Assembly: GCF_019711435.1 (NCBI RefSeq)
Contig: NZ_JAIGNK010000001.1
Coordinates: forward strand, 248,001-312,000
Direction of reading: 5' to 3'
DNA: 64,000 nt
Origin: Qipengyuania polymorpha
Lineage (GTDB): Bacteria; Pseudomonadota; Alphaproteobacteria; Sphingomonadales; Sphingomonadaceae
The number at the start of each line of letters is the position of its first letter. Position 1 is the first letter of the stretch. Both the position numbers and the translations under genes were made by a program. Positions 18,362 through 26,831 of the stretch are shown here, piece after piece. The notes beneath the pieces were generated by a model. It was not told where the DNA came from. It saw only the letters and a list, made by a program, of their open reading frames with translations, and made no database searches.

Positions 18362-19512
18362 GCAGCGATCCCCTCAAGCGGACGCGCGCTACGTCCCGGG
18401 AACAGTTCCTTCATGACCCGCCCTGCATCGAGCGCGAAATGCTCCGACAGCGCGCCTGCGATCAGCGCCTCGAGAGAGGTGGTCGGGAAAAGGTCGCGGC
18501 CCTCGTAAAGCTGCGAGGGCGCAAGGCCCGGCCAGTCCGCCAGCACGCGGCGGCCTTTGACGCTTCCGCCCATCAGCAGCGCCGCACTGGCGGTGCCGTG
18601 ATCGGTCCCCCCCGTGCCATTGATGGCGGCCGTGCGCCCGAATTCGGTCACCGCCAGCACCAGCGTGTCTTTCCATACGGGGCCGATACCCTTGCGGAAG
18701 GCGCCGAGCAGCGCGTCGAGCTTGCCGAAACCGCGCTCCAGCATGCGCGCCTGGTTGGCGTGGGTATCCCAGCCGGGCACATCGAGCATGGCGATGCGCG
18801 CGCCATCCTTCTCGCGAAGCATCCGGGCGGCGAGCGTTCCGGCATCGCTTGCCTTGCGCAGGCTGCCCATGTCCGAGCTATCGGCGAGACCTTCGAGTTC
18901 CTGCGCCTGCTGCCACATGGCCGCCAGTTGCGGGTCGTCGCCATAGAGCGCGGGGAGGCGGGCGAGCAGTCCCTCGCTCGCGTGGGGGAGGTTGCTGGGC
19001 GCGTAGGTGGTCGCGGGATTTTCGCCGCGTAGGGCCAGCGGCATGGCAGGCGCGAGCGCGACGGCCGCCATATCGCCGTCATTGGCAAGTCCGACCAGCC
19101 GGTTGAGGAAGCCGTCCCGCCGCTCGAAGGGGCGCGAAGCACCGCTTTCGAGCAGGTTCTGCGCGTCGAAATGCGACCGCTCACGATAGTCCGTCGCGAC
19201 CGCATGCGCGACCATCGCGTCGCCATCGGCATACATCCTCGCCACCTCGCCAAGCGAAGGGTGAAGGCGGAAGGTCCCGTCGAGCTTCGGCGCATCGGCA
19301 TAGCTATCGAGCCACGCATCGCGCAGGCGGCGGAATGCGGGGTCGGCAACCGGCGCGGCTAGCGACAGTCCATCCGTCGCTCCGCGCATCACGAGCACGA
19401 GCAAGCGTTTTTCGCCGCTGCCTTGCGCGAAAGCCATGCGCGGCCCCAAGGCGGCAAGGGGCCCGGCGGCGGCGCCCCATGCGAGCAGGGTGCGTCTGTC
19501 GAGCATGCTCAT
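18358..19512 (-). CDS. DUF1501 family protein, Tat-exported
   Basis: A 384-residue protein with a twin-arginine-type signal (LDRRTLLAWG, cleaved near AFAQ). The body belongs to DUF1501, which has an alkaline-phosphatase-superfamily-like fold; conserved pieces include LLVLVMRGATDGLS near the start and VTEFGRTAAINGTGGTDHG with the family's metal-site histidine region. Function is unknown; family members are almost always encoded beside a DUF1800 protein, as here. Its ATG overlaps the stop of the upstream DUF1800 gene (ATGA, 19509-19512), so the two are translationally coupled. Confidence 0.9.
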   Translation of the reverse strand: MSMLDRRTLLAWGAAAGPLAALGPRMAFAQGSGEKRLLVLVMRGATDGLSLAAPVADPAFRRLRDAWLDSYADAPKLDGTFRLHPSLGEVARMYADGDAMVAHAVATDYRERSHFDAQNLLESGASRPFERRDGFLNRLVGLANDGDMAAVALAPAMPLALRGENPATTYAPSNLPHASEGLLARLPALYGDDPQLAAMWQQAQELEGLADSSDMGSLRKASDAGTLAARMLREKDGARIAMLDVPGWDTHANQARMLERGFGKLDALLGAFRKGIGPVWKDTLVLAVTEFGRTAAINGTGGTDHGTASAALLMGGSVKGRRVLADWPGLAPSQLYEGRDLFPTTSLEALIAGALSEHFALDAGRVMKELFPGRSARPLEGIAA

Positions 19513-20909
19513 CTCCTCAGCATTTCCGGCGATGCCATCAGCAGGGCGAACCCCATCTCGTTGCTTTCAGCGCCCGCGATAATGGCGCGGGTGGTTTGCG
19601 ACAACGAACCGGGCAGCATGGTCTCGGCCAGTTCGCGCACGTCCTCGAGGCGCGCAGCCCCGGCGAAGCGCTCCGCTGCCTCGACCTTGCGCAAGAGCGC
19701 ATTGGCGCCAGTCCAACTGGCGTCGCGGTCGTCCCATCCGGCAGGCGAGCCCGGTGTCCACGCCTCCTGTCCCAGCTCGCGCAGCATGATGGCGAACTTG
19801 CGGTCGGCAAGGCGCGGCTCTCCGCCGGCACGCAGCATGGCGAGCGACCAGTCCCACGGGGTGCGGAACTTGAGCGGTTCGTCGGCCCAGACCTCTTCCG
19901 AACCGACCAGCGTGCGATAGAGCGTTGGCAAATGCCCCCCGCTCTCCGTGAAGCTTTCGGCAAGCCGATCGACCAGCGTTTGCGGCGGCGTGTCGCCGGT
20001 GAAATGTCGCGCAAGCTTGGTCGCGATGAAGCGCGCTGTGGACGGATGTTGCGCCAAATCATCGAGGATGGCGAAAGCCTGCTCAGCGCCGGTGTCGGCG
20101 TAGCGCTGACCAAGAATGACCCGCTCACCCGGTTCGTGGATGAAAGCGAAGAACGCACCGCCGCCCGGCTGGGGGACGGCGGCTTTTGCATAAGGGAGAC
20201 CCTGCAGCGTCCAGCCGGTCAAGGCGCGTGCGAGTTCCTTCACGTCCTCTTGCGTGTATCCGCCGCCCACTCCGAGCGTGTGCAATTCGAGGATTTCGCG
20301 CCCCAAGTTCTCGTTGAGGCCGCGTGAAGGGCCGCCTCTGCGTTCACGCCTTCTCTCGGCATCGCTGTTCGGTCCCTGCGAGCGGAACTGGTCAAGATAG
20401 GCGAGCATCGCCGGGTGGAGCGCAGCGGCGCGCAACATGTCGGAAAAATTGCCGGTCACATGCGGGCGAATGGCGCCGAATTCGTGCGGCCCGACGAGCG
20501 CCTTCATCCGGTCCTTGTCGGAGGAGACCGCGAAGTGGTTTGCCCAGAAATGCACCATCCGCTCCATGAAGGGCGTGTCGCTTTCCAGCGCGAGCCGGGC
20601 GCGAAGCGCCACGTCTCCGACGAAGCCCTGACGCTGCTCCTTCGCCAAATCCTGCCGCATCGCGCGGATTTCATCCGCTTTGTCACCACCCATTTCCTGC
20701 GCGTCTCTCAGGTCGGACTGGATGTCGGAAGCCTGCTCGATGAGGGCACGAATATCTTCTGCCGCATATTTCGCATCGCCGAGCGCGGGCGGTGCGGGGT
20801 CGTAATTCTCGATCTGCCCAAGCAGCCAGCCGCGGGCGTCACGCGGCAGCGCATCGCCGCGGCGATAGCCGAGGCCGAAACGGTTCAAGGCGATTGCAGT
20901 GGGGGTCAT
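19509..20909 (-). CDS. DUF1800 family protein
   Basis: A 466-residue alpha-helical protein of DUF1800 with the conserved core FWANHFAVS (about 125-133), NLGREILELHTLGVGGGYTQ and WTGANALLRK. It has no obvious signal peptide. DUF1800 and DUF1501 proteins occur as a pair in many Proteobacteria and have been proposed to act in the cell envelope, but no biochemical role is established. The ATG at 20909 is preceded by AAGGAG at ideal spacing; six more codons upstream are unlikely to be translated. It lies 51 bp downstream of the MATE gene and is probably cotranscribed with it. Confidence 0.9.
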   Translation of the reverse strand: MTPTAIALNRFGLGYRRGDALPRDARGWLLGQIENYDPAPPALGDAKYAAEDIRALIEQASDIQSDLRDAQEMGGDKADEIRAMRQDLAKEQRQGFVGDVALRARLALESDTPFMERMVHFWANHFAVSSDKDRMKALVGPHEFGAIRPHVTGNFSDMLRAAALHPAMLAYLDQFRSQGPNSDAERRRERRGGPSRGLNENLGREILELHTLGVGGGYTQEDVKELARALTGWTLQGLPYAKAAVPQPGGGAFFAFIHEPGERVILGQRYADTGAEQAFAILDDLAQHPSTARFIATKLARHFTGDTPPQTLVDRLAESFTESGGHLPTLYRTLVGSEEVWADEPLKFRTPWDWSLAMLRAGGEPRLADRKFAIMLRELGQEAWTPGSPAGWDDRDASWTGANALLRKVEAAERFAGAARLEDVRELAETMLPGSLSQTTRAIIAGAESNEMGFALLMASPEMLRR

Positions 20910-20960
20910 CGAACTCCTTCTTTGCAAGGTAACGCACAGCGGCCTCGCAGGTCCCCCAAC

Positions 20961-22298
20961 TCAAGCGAAATCCCTGCGTATGAGGCCGGGCATGAATGCG
21001 ACCTGTAACACGGCCCGGGCAACGAGGAAGAGGCTGAAAGACAACCACAATCCGTGGCTCCCCATTGGCCAGGTGAGCCATAGCGACACGCCATAGACCG
21101 CAGCAGCGCCGACCATCGTCCAGAGCAGCTTGTGCGTCCAGCTTGCGCCGACATAGACTCCGTCCAGCACAAAACCTGCCAGCCCCAGGAAGGGGATGAG
21201 CACGAGCCAGGGCGCAAGCTCCTGCGCGGCATCGCGCACCGCGTCGGTTGCCGCGAAGCTGGCGAGGATGGGGTCGGCAAACAGCGCGAAGGCAAGCGCC
21301 ACCAGCGCGGCGGCTGCCATGCCCCGCCACAGGATAGCGCGGATGTAGCCGGTAAAGCCTGCACGATCCTTCTCGCCCATACGCTCGCCGTTCAGGACCT
21401 GTGCGGCGTTCTCGAAGCCGTCGAGCAGCAGCGCGGTGAGGATGAAGAGCTGGTAGATGATGCCGTTGGCCGCCAGTTCGACCGCGCCGCGCTCTGCCGA
21501 AAGACGCGTGATGCCCGCCAGCGCGATGACCAGCACGACGGTGCGCAGGAACAAGTCGCGATTGACCGAGAGGAAGGGCCTGAGTTCGGACAGCTTGGCC
21601 ACGCCGCCCGCCTTTGCCCGGGCCAGCAGCGCCGCTCCTTGCGCGCCGCTGAGCAGGATGGCCCCGAGCACTGCCAGCTTGGCGAATTCAGCAATGAAGC
21701 TCGACCAGCCGATCCCGGCAATGCCCCAGTCGAGGCCGAGCACGAACCACAGGCCCAGTCCAACATTAAGGAGGTTGTAGGCGACCTCGACCAGCAGCAC
21801 GGTCTTCATCCGGCGCTGTCCGACGAGGAAGCCGATCATGGCGAAATTGGCCATTACCGCAGGCGCGCTCCAATAGCGGATATCGGCATAGGTGCGGGCA
21901 GCCTCGCGCACCGCGCCGTCCGCACCCAGCGCATCGAGCGCGAAGGGCAGCAGCAGCGGCTTGGCGAGCAGCAGCAGCGCGGCGATGGCAAGACCTACCA
22001 GCAGTCCGCGCAGCAGCACCAGCGCCTGTGCCTCGGCGCCCGAGCGTGTGCCTTCCTGCGCCACCAGTCCGGTAGTGCCGGTCTTGAGGAAGTTCATCAC
22101 CGTGAAGAGCACCGCGAACAGACGTGCGCCAACATCGACTGCGCCCTGTGTCGGCGCATCGCCCAGCCGCCCGACGATCCACATGTCGCCGATGCCGATG
22201 AGCGCGGTGGCAACATTGGTCACCATCGCGGGCAGCGCAATCGCCCAGATGGCGCGCGTATCGAGCGGTGGGGAAGGGGAGGCGGTGGTGGTCGTCAC
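20961..22298 (-). CDS. MATE family efflux transporter (DinF-like)
   Basis: A 445-residue inner-membrane transporter with twelve hydrophobic segments in the two-fold MATE arrangement. It begins RAIWAIALPAMVTNVATALIG with the family's first-helix Pro and continues IGIGDMWIVGRLGD. The sequence resembles the DinF branch. Substrates would be cationic drugs or metabolites exchanged for Na+ or H+. The open frame reaches back through the tRNA-Pro gene, which cannot be coding; I use the GTG at 22298, which follows AGGGGAG. DUF1800 and DUF1501 follow closely on the same strand. Confidence 0.88.
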   Translation of the reverse strand: MTTTTASPSPPLDTRAIWAIALPAMVTNVATALIGIGDMWIVGRLGDAPTQGAVDVGARLFAVLFTVMNFLKTGTTGLVAQEGTRSGAEAQALVLLRGLLVGLAIAALLLLAKPLLLPFALDALGADGAVREAARTYADIRYWSAPAVMANFAMIGFLVGQRRMKTVLLVEVAYNLLNVGLGLWFVLGLDWGIAGIGWSSFIAEFAKLAVLGAILLSGAQGAALLARAKAGGVAKLSELRPFLSVNRDLFLRTVVLVIALAGITRLSAERGAVELAANGIIYQLFILTALLLDGFENAAQVLNGERMGEKDRAGFTGYIRAILWRGMAAAALVALAFALFADPILASFAATDAVRDAAQELAPWLVLIPFLGLAGFVLDGVYVGASWTHKLLWTMVGAAAVYGVSLWLTWPMGSHGLWLSFSLFLVARAVLQVAFMPGLIRRDFA

Positions 22299-22326
22299 TA
22301 CTCGCTCCCCTGCAATGTTCGACGTG

Positions 22327-22403
22327 TGGTCGGGGAGACTGGATTCGAACCAGCGACCCCCTGTACCCAAAACAGGTGCGCTACCAGGCTGCGCCACTCC
22401 CCG
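22327..22403 (-). tRNA. tRNA-Pro (anticodon TGG)
   Basis: A 77-nt gene with encoded CCA. The acceptor stem is CGGGGAG/CTCCCCG, the D-arm GCGCAGCCTGGTAGCGC, the anticodon stem CCTGT/ACAGG around loop TTTGGGT (TGG at 34-36), and the T-loop GGTTCGAATCC. It decodes CCA and CCG, and possibly all four proline codons by wobble. It lies just upstream of the MATE gene. Confidence 0.97.
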
Positions 22404-22437
22404 ACACGTTACGTCGAACTTCTGACCGGACGGCGGT

Positions 22438-22514
22438 TGGTAGGCCCGGCAGGACTCGAACCCGCGACCTAGCCGTTATGAGCGGCCAGCTCTAACCAAC
22501 TGAGCTACGGGCCC
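22438..22514 (-). tRNA. tRNA with CAT anticodon, probably tRNA-Ile2
   Basis: A 77-nt gene with encoded CCA and anticodon loop CTCATAA. CAT could be initiator Met, elongator Met or Ile2 (lysidine-modified). It lacks the run of three G:C pairs of an initiator. C4:G69 and C5:G68 match the pairs used by TilS to recognise Ile2, which favours Ile2 (read from sequence plus known E. coli determinants). The first acceptor pair is G1-U72, which is unusual. Confidence 0.8.
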
Positions 22515-22593
22515 CCGCCAACCGTCCGTGAAGGCGAAAACGCCGCCTAGCCGCGCCGCTGGCATGGCGCAAGCTGCTTTGGGCGGGTTTTGC

Positions 22594-24261
22594 CTATCCC
22601 GCTGCGCTTTCGGGCAGTGGGTGTGCCTCGGCGCCCGTCAGCAGCGGGAGCGAGAGCACCAGCCTGTCGCCGTCGCGCAGCAATTCTCCTCCCGCAGCAC
22701 GGGCTTCGGCGCGCGCGAGGCGAAGCGAGAAACCTGCCCCGAAGATACCCGCGCTGAGCGCACCGGTCGTGGTGCGGGTCTCGACCGAGAAAATGTCCTC
22801 GGCCTCGCGCAAGGTGGCGGGGAGGGTGGAGGAAAACTCGATCTGGTCGCCTTCGGTGTCGAGGTCGAGGCGGATCGCCTCGCCTGCGCCGGTGGCGCCT
22901 GCAAGCGTCGCGAGGAGGCGCCATGCGAGCATCTCGGCTTCTCCCTGTTCGAGGGCGAACGGTGCACGGGCATCGCCGAGGCTCGCATCGAAGCGTGCGA
23001 CGCGCGGGCTGAGCACGGTCTGCAATTGCGAGACCTGCCGGCGTGCGATCGCGGCGAAATCGCACTGTCCGGGTTCGAGATCGAGAACACCTGCCTCGAG
23101 CTTCGCCAGCCGGTCGAGTTCATCGAATCCGGCGAGAATATGCGCCGAATCGCCCGCGATGGTGGCGGCGATGCTGCGGTATTCGTGCGGGACGGGGCCG
23201 ATCATCTGCTGCTGGATGATTTCGGCATAGCCCTGCATGGCGTTGACCGGTGTGCGCAGTTCGTGAAGCAGTTGGCGCAGGCGGTCGGCCTCGGCCTCGC
23301 GCCGGTCGACGACATCGGCGACCACGCGGCGGAAACGGCCGACATAGCCGATGAAATGGCCCTCGCTGCGAGAGAAGCGCGGGGTGGCGTCGACAATCCA
23401 TTCGCCTTCGATGCGCCTGGCTCCGCGCAGGGTGAGGCGCGTGTTGCTGAGCGGCTGGCGGCGAGAAATGGCCTGTGTGACGGCGGTCGAGCCGAGCGTG
23501 GTCAGGTCGATGCCGACCACCATCGGGGCAATAGCGTCCTCGGCCCAGTCGACGCGCCCTTCGGCATCTGTGCCGAAAAGGAAATAGTCGAGTTCGCCCT
23601 GCGGCTTGGCGGGTTCGTCGCCCATCGGCAGGCGCGGGTCTTCGCTGGCTTGCTCGCCCCGCGCAGCGCGGCGGGCAGCCTCGATACGCGCGACGAGCGA
23701 GCGCACATCTTCCTTGCCCGGAGCAGAGCGGGTGGCCGGTTCTTCGGGTGCCGCTGCGACCGGTGCAGGCGCCGCATCCTCTTGTGGAGGGGCGAGCTCT
23801 TCCATCAGTTCGAGCGGCTCGGGCTCGGGCAAAGCGCGGTCGGAAACGCCCAGCCGGTCGAGAACCTCCACGGCCTCGCGCGGCAGGTCGCGGCGGTGGC
23901 GCAGGAAGCCGCGGGCACGGATGGGCAGTTTCGGTATGAGTTCGGCCCACTCGGCCCCGCGCAGCTGTGCACGGTAGAGCGCGGCGGCGGCAACATGCGG
24001 ATGCGCCTCGCCGAACCACTTCACCAGTTCGGGGTTGCGGAACCGCCAGCCGGCTTCGCCGACGATAGCGGCGCGGGTCTTGGCGGGAATCATTTCGCCC
24101 AATGCAATCAGGCGCAGATAGGCAGCCGCCTTCAGCGCCCTGTCGCCCGCCTGCGGACGCTCGCCGAGCAGGTCGATAAGCTGGCGGAACTGCGTCTTCG
24201 CCGCACGCTCGCCGGTTGCGCGCAGGCGCAGCACAGTGGCAAGGCGGTCGTCGAAATGCAT
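22594..24261 (-). CDS. Cytosolic sensor histidine kinase with degenerate ATPase domain
   Basis: A 555-residue protein without membrane segments. An N-terminal helical region (1-140) and a Pro/Ala-rich linker (about 145-200) precede a PAS-like domain (about 220-310) and a HisKA domain with the phospho-acceptor His333 in HELRTPVNAMQGYAE. The C-terminal HATPase region is poorly conserved: I find no N-box asparagine motif and no DxGxG G1 box, only a G2-like GAGFSLRLAR. It may be a scaffold or phosphatase, or may phosphorylate inefficiently. No response regulator gene is adjacent. The ATG at 24261 is the natural start. Confidence 0.8.
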   Translation of the reverse strand: MHFDDRLATVLRLRATGERAAKTQFRQLIDLLGERPQAGDRALKAAAYLRLIALGEMIPAKTRAAIVGEAGWRFRNPELVKWFGEAHPHVAAAALYRAQLRGAEWAELIPKLPIRARGFLRHRRDLPREAVEVLDRLGVSDRALPEPEPLELMEELAPPQEDAAPAPVAAAPEEPATRSAPGKEDVRSLVARIEAARRAARGEQASEDPRLPMGDEPAKPQGELDYFLFGTDAEGRVDWAEDAIAPMVVGIDLTTLGSTAVTQAISRRQPLSNTRLTLRGARRIEGEWIVDATPRFSRSEGHFIGYVGRFRRVVADVVDRREAEADRLRQLLHELRTPVNAMQGYAEIIQQQMIGPVPHEYRSIAATIAGDSAHILAGFDELDRLAKLEAGVLDLEPGQCDFAAIARRQVSQLQTVLSPRVARFDASLGDARAPFALEQGEAEMLAWRLLATLAGATGAGEAIRLDLDTEGDQIEFSSTLPATLREAEDIFSVETRTTTGALSAGIFGAGFSLRLARAEARAAGGELLRDGDRLVLSLPLLTGAEAHPLPESAAG

Positions 24262-24407
24262 CCAATCTCCGGTAAAAATTCGGCTTTTCAGGGATCCGCC
24301 ATCGCAGAATCGCCCTCAAGGAGGGACAACAGATATAGTTAAGTGGTCATTTACCCCAGATGGACGCTCGGAAGAGTCGAGAGGCGTTGCAAAAGGGGAC
24401 AATTGCT

Positions 24408-24429
24408 GGCAAACATAATAATGTTAGCC
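24408..24429. promoter_or_regulatory. 22-bp imperfect palindrome upstream of the second Lrp gene
   Basis: GGCAAACAT (24408-24416), AATA spacer, ATGTTAGCC (24421-24429): eight of nine positions pair symmetrically around an AT core. It lies about 80 bp before the ATG of the Lrp gene at 24509 and shares TTAGC with the palindrome upstream of the first Lrp gene. It is a candidate autoregulatory operator. Confidence 0.4.
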
Positions 24430-24508
24430 AATCACAAGGTTGCGCGTTTTCAACATTTCATATGCGCGGTCCTTTTGTGACTTAGGGCCCAGACCGGGGA
24501 ATTGCATA

Positions 24509-24970
24509 ATGGCCAATCTCGACGACATCGATCGTCGCCTGCTGTCTCAGCTGCAGGACGAAGGCAGGATTACGAATGTCGAACTGGCGCACCGCGTCGG
24601 GTTGACTGCACCCCCGTGCCTGCGCCGCGTGCGCGCGCTGGAAGAAGAGGGCGTCATCCGCGGCTACCATGCCGAACTCGACCCCTCGAAGCTCGGTTTC
24701 TCGATTACCGTCTTCGCCATGGTCAGCCTGAAGAGCCAGGCCGAGAACGCCTTGCGCGAATTTGAGGACGCGATGAAGGATTTGCCCGAGGTGCGCGAAG
24801 TGCACATGCTCAACGGCGAAATCGACTTCATCATCAAGATCGTCGCGCGCGATTTGCAGGCTTTCCAGGAATTCCTGACCAGCAAGCTCACCCCCGCGCC
24901 GAACGTCGCCAGCGTGAAGACTTCGCTCACCATCCGCACCAGCAAGAACGAGCCGGGCGTCCCGCTGTGA
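24509..24970 (+). CDS. Lrp/AsnC family transcriptional regulator
   Basis: A 153-residue Lrp-type regulator. The winged HTH occupies residues 1-62 (DDIDRRLLSQLQDEGRITNVELAHRVGLTAPPCLRRVRALEEEG) and the RAM effector domain about 67-145. It shows the AxPCLRRV recognition-helix pattern seen also in the protein at 690. The ATG at 24509 starts MANLDDID; the frame is open further up but without a start of quality. Its stop codon overlaps the ATG of a 53-codon reading frame. No catabolic gene is adjacent, so the target is unclear; it may be the global Lrp. Confidence 0.93.
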   Translation: MANLDDIDRRLLSQLQDEGRITNVELAHRVGLTAPPCLRRVRALEEEGVIRGYHAELDPSKLGFSITVFAMVSLKSQAENALREFEDAMKDLPEVREVHMLNGEIDFIIKIVARDLQAFQEFLTSKLTPAPNVASVKTSLTIRTSKNEPGVPL

Positions 24971-25131
24971 TGCGCGCCATCCGCGCGCGCATGGGGCGGC
25001 TGACGGCGGTGTCGTGCCTGTTGCTGGCATCGGTGCAGTTCGCCATCCTGTCTTGCGACATCAGCGTGCCGGTCCTCAGCGATTCGATGGGCCCGTGCGT
25101 CTGGATCGGTCCGAAGGGCTGCCTGGTCTAG
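24970..25131 (+). CDS. Possible 53-residue exported peptide coupled to the Lrp gene
   Basis: A short frame beginning with an ATG that overlaps the TGA of the Lrp gene (TGATG), the classic layout of translational coupling. The peptide has a basic N-terminus (MRAIRARMGR), a hydrophobic stretch (about 11-28) ending ILSC, which resembles a lipobox, and a short tail rich in Pro, Gly and Cys. I recognise no family. It could be a small lipoprotein or chance. Confidence 0.4.
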   Translation: MRAIRARMGRLTAVSCLLLASVQFAILSCDISVPVLSDSMGPCVWIGPKGCLV

Positions 25132-25146
25132 TTTCCAGACGCCCGC

Positions 25147-25530
25147 TCAGTTGCCCGTCGCTGGATCCTGCGCTTTCAGGGTCACGACATAGGCGACCAG
25201 CTCGTCGATGTGCTCTGCGGGAATTTCGAAATACATCTGGTCCGGGTAATCGTGGCCGTTGGCCAGCCAGTCGGAAAGGCCTGAGCGGTCCATGCCCGGC
25301 CTGTTGGCGATTGCGACGAAGGTGGGAGCCGCGGGATTGGGCGACGCCTGGTCGCGTTCCACCGCATGACAATCCGCACAGCGGTTGCGCGCGAACTTCA
25401 GGCCTTCCCATTCGGGCGAGTTGCGGTCGAACGGCGTAAGCTCGGACGAATGCGGACCGAGAGGCTGTTCCGGGGTGATCTGGCAGCCAGCCAAGGCCGG
25501 AGCGAGGAGGAGAAGCGCCGCAAGTCTCAT
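25147..25530 (-). CDS. c-type cytochrome lipoprotein
   Basis: A 127-residue exported protein. A lipoprotein signal ends LAGC (Cys15), anchoring it to the periplasmic face of a membrane. A single haem-binding motif CADCH lies near residues 50-54, and MYFEIPAEHIDELVAYV supplies a methionine as probable distal ligand. It is a mono-haem class I cytochrome c of short type, suited to electron transfer to a terminal oxidase or dehydrogenase. I use the ATG at 25530; a GTG two codons earlier is also possible. Confidence 0.85.
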   Translation of the reverse strand: MRLAALLLLAPALAGCQITPEQPLGPHSSELTPFDRNSPEWEGLKFARNRCADCHAVERDQASPNPAAPTFVAIANRPGMDRSGLSDWLANGHDYPDQMYFEIPAEHIDELVAYVVTLKAQDPATGN

Positions 25531-25714
25531 CCGCACACCATAGTGGCGAAGTCGGCGGAATTGCAATCGGGTCGCTGACGGCGGGAAGGTCGGCATCAAT
25601 ATTGCAAGCTGGAGGCCGCAAGGGGCATGTGTTGCCGATGCTCTTCCAGCGGCGACCGTCTTCCGGGCTCCTATTGGCAAGCAGCGGACGGGAACGCCTG
25701 CTGCGCGGGCTACG

Positions 25715-26755
25715 TCAGTGCAAGAAGCCGAAGGGGATTGCAGATCCATATCCGACGTCGCGCGCGACGCCTTCGCCGAGCCAATGCCCGAGATCATCGC
25801 GCCAATATTGCTCTTCGGGATAGTAGGAGCGCACGATGCGCAACCCCGATACGTCCAGCAATTGCGTGTAGAAGCGGGTGCTGCGAACCTCGAACGGCAC
25901 CTTCCAGGCACTCCGCATGGGGTGGAAGAGCCTGAGGGCGTAGTCGCCCTCGCGCGGTTCGAGGGTGATGAAATCGACCTTCAGGCCATCGCCGTAAACC
26001 TCGCCCCGGTACCGGCCGAACACAATTTTTGTCTCACGCGTGTCGTCCACCTCGCGCCAGGTTCCGTAGCGTAGCCGCCAGTCGAAGCCCTCAACGATTT
26101 CGGTCTGGGTGAGGCAGTCCGAAGTGAGTTGCCGCAGGCGGTCACGATACTCGCGCTGCCGCGCTCCCCCGATTTCGGGCGGTGGCGGTTCCGGGTTTCT
26201 CCAATGCGCTTCCAAGCGGGCGAGGCAATCTCCTGCCTTCGACCAGCCGAAGCTCATTTCTTCCTCAACCATGGGCGTTTTCTTGCTGGTCAGCTCGGAG
26301 AATTCGGACCATCTCACATCGGCGACTGTGACCGTGTGGACATCGCCTGACAGCAGGAGTTCCTCCACCAAGCGCCTGATGCTGTATTCGCCGGGGCTGC
26401 GTAATGCTGACTCGACCCGGACATGGCCGCTCCATTCGATTGGGGCCGACGGTTCTATTGCCTCGACCTGGTAAAGCTCGAGCGCCCTGCTGGCGATGGC
26501 GCGCTGGACCGTCGGGACGAGGATGAAGGTCCCGATTGCAAGCACGAAGGCCATGAAATGAACCGCCGTACCGTCGAGCAACCTCCGCGCCATGAAGAGG
26601 AAACAGCAATAGGTGAGGCAGAACAGCGTGAAATTGGGTGCGATACTGCCGAGCAGCATCAGGCTCGGAATGAGCAGGCCAATGGCACATACGGCCCAGA
26701 ACACCGTGGGCCACATCGTGCCCGCATAGTCCGTGTCCGATGCCCGCAACCTCAT
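25715..26755 (-). CDS. Unknown membrane protein
   Basis: A 346-residue protein with three hydrophobic segments in the N-terminal quarter (about 14-34, 40-56 and 66-82), followed by a 250-residue soluble region rich in Arg, Glu and aromatic residues (RWSEFSELTSKKTP; LRYGTWREVDDTRETK; DYALRLFHPMRSAW). I recognise no family. The coding character is good and the start ATG at 26755 is plain. It lies 65 bp downstream of accC in the same orientation, with a hairpin between them, so it is probably a separate unit. Confidence 0.6.
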   Translation of the reverse strand: MRLRASDTDYAGTMWPTVFWAVCAIGLLIPSLMLLGSIAPNFTLFCLTYCCFLFMARRLLDGTAVHFMAFVLAIGTFILVPTVQRAIASRALELYQVEAIEPSAPIEWSGHVRVESALRSPGEYSIRRLVEELLLSGDVHTVTVADVRWSEFSELTSKKTPMVEEEMSFGWSKAGDCLARLEAHWRNPEPPPPEIGGARQREYRDRLRQLTSDCLTQTEIVEGFDWRLRYGTWREVDDTRETKIVFGRYRGEVYGDGLKVDFITLEPREGDYALRLFHPMRSAWKVPFEVRSTRFYTQLLDVSGLRIVRSYYPEEQYWRDDLGHWLGEGVARDVGYGSAIPFGFLH

Positions 26756-26804
26756 GGGCGCAGTATTACATTGTTTTTACGCGAAATGTAGCAGTCTCCC
26801 GAAG

Positions 26805-26831
26805 GGGACGGCTTTGCTGGTCAGCCGTCCC
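26805..26831 (-). terminator. Hairpin at the end of accC
   Basis: GGGACGGCT (26805-26813) and AGCCGTCCC (26823-26831) form a perfect 9-bp stem with a 9-nt loop. It overlaps the accC stop codon at 26821-26823. No U-run follows, so it may be a weak terminator or 3'-end stabiliser. Confidence 0.45.

Noticed and set aside
22299-22397. Longer N-terminus for the MATE transporter
   Set aside because: It would translate through the tRNA-Pro gene; the GTG at 22298 has its own good ribosome-binding site.
22528-24342. 604-codon plus-strand frame opposite the histidine kinase
   Set aside because: Antisense shadow of the kinase; Arg/Ala-rich with no domain.
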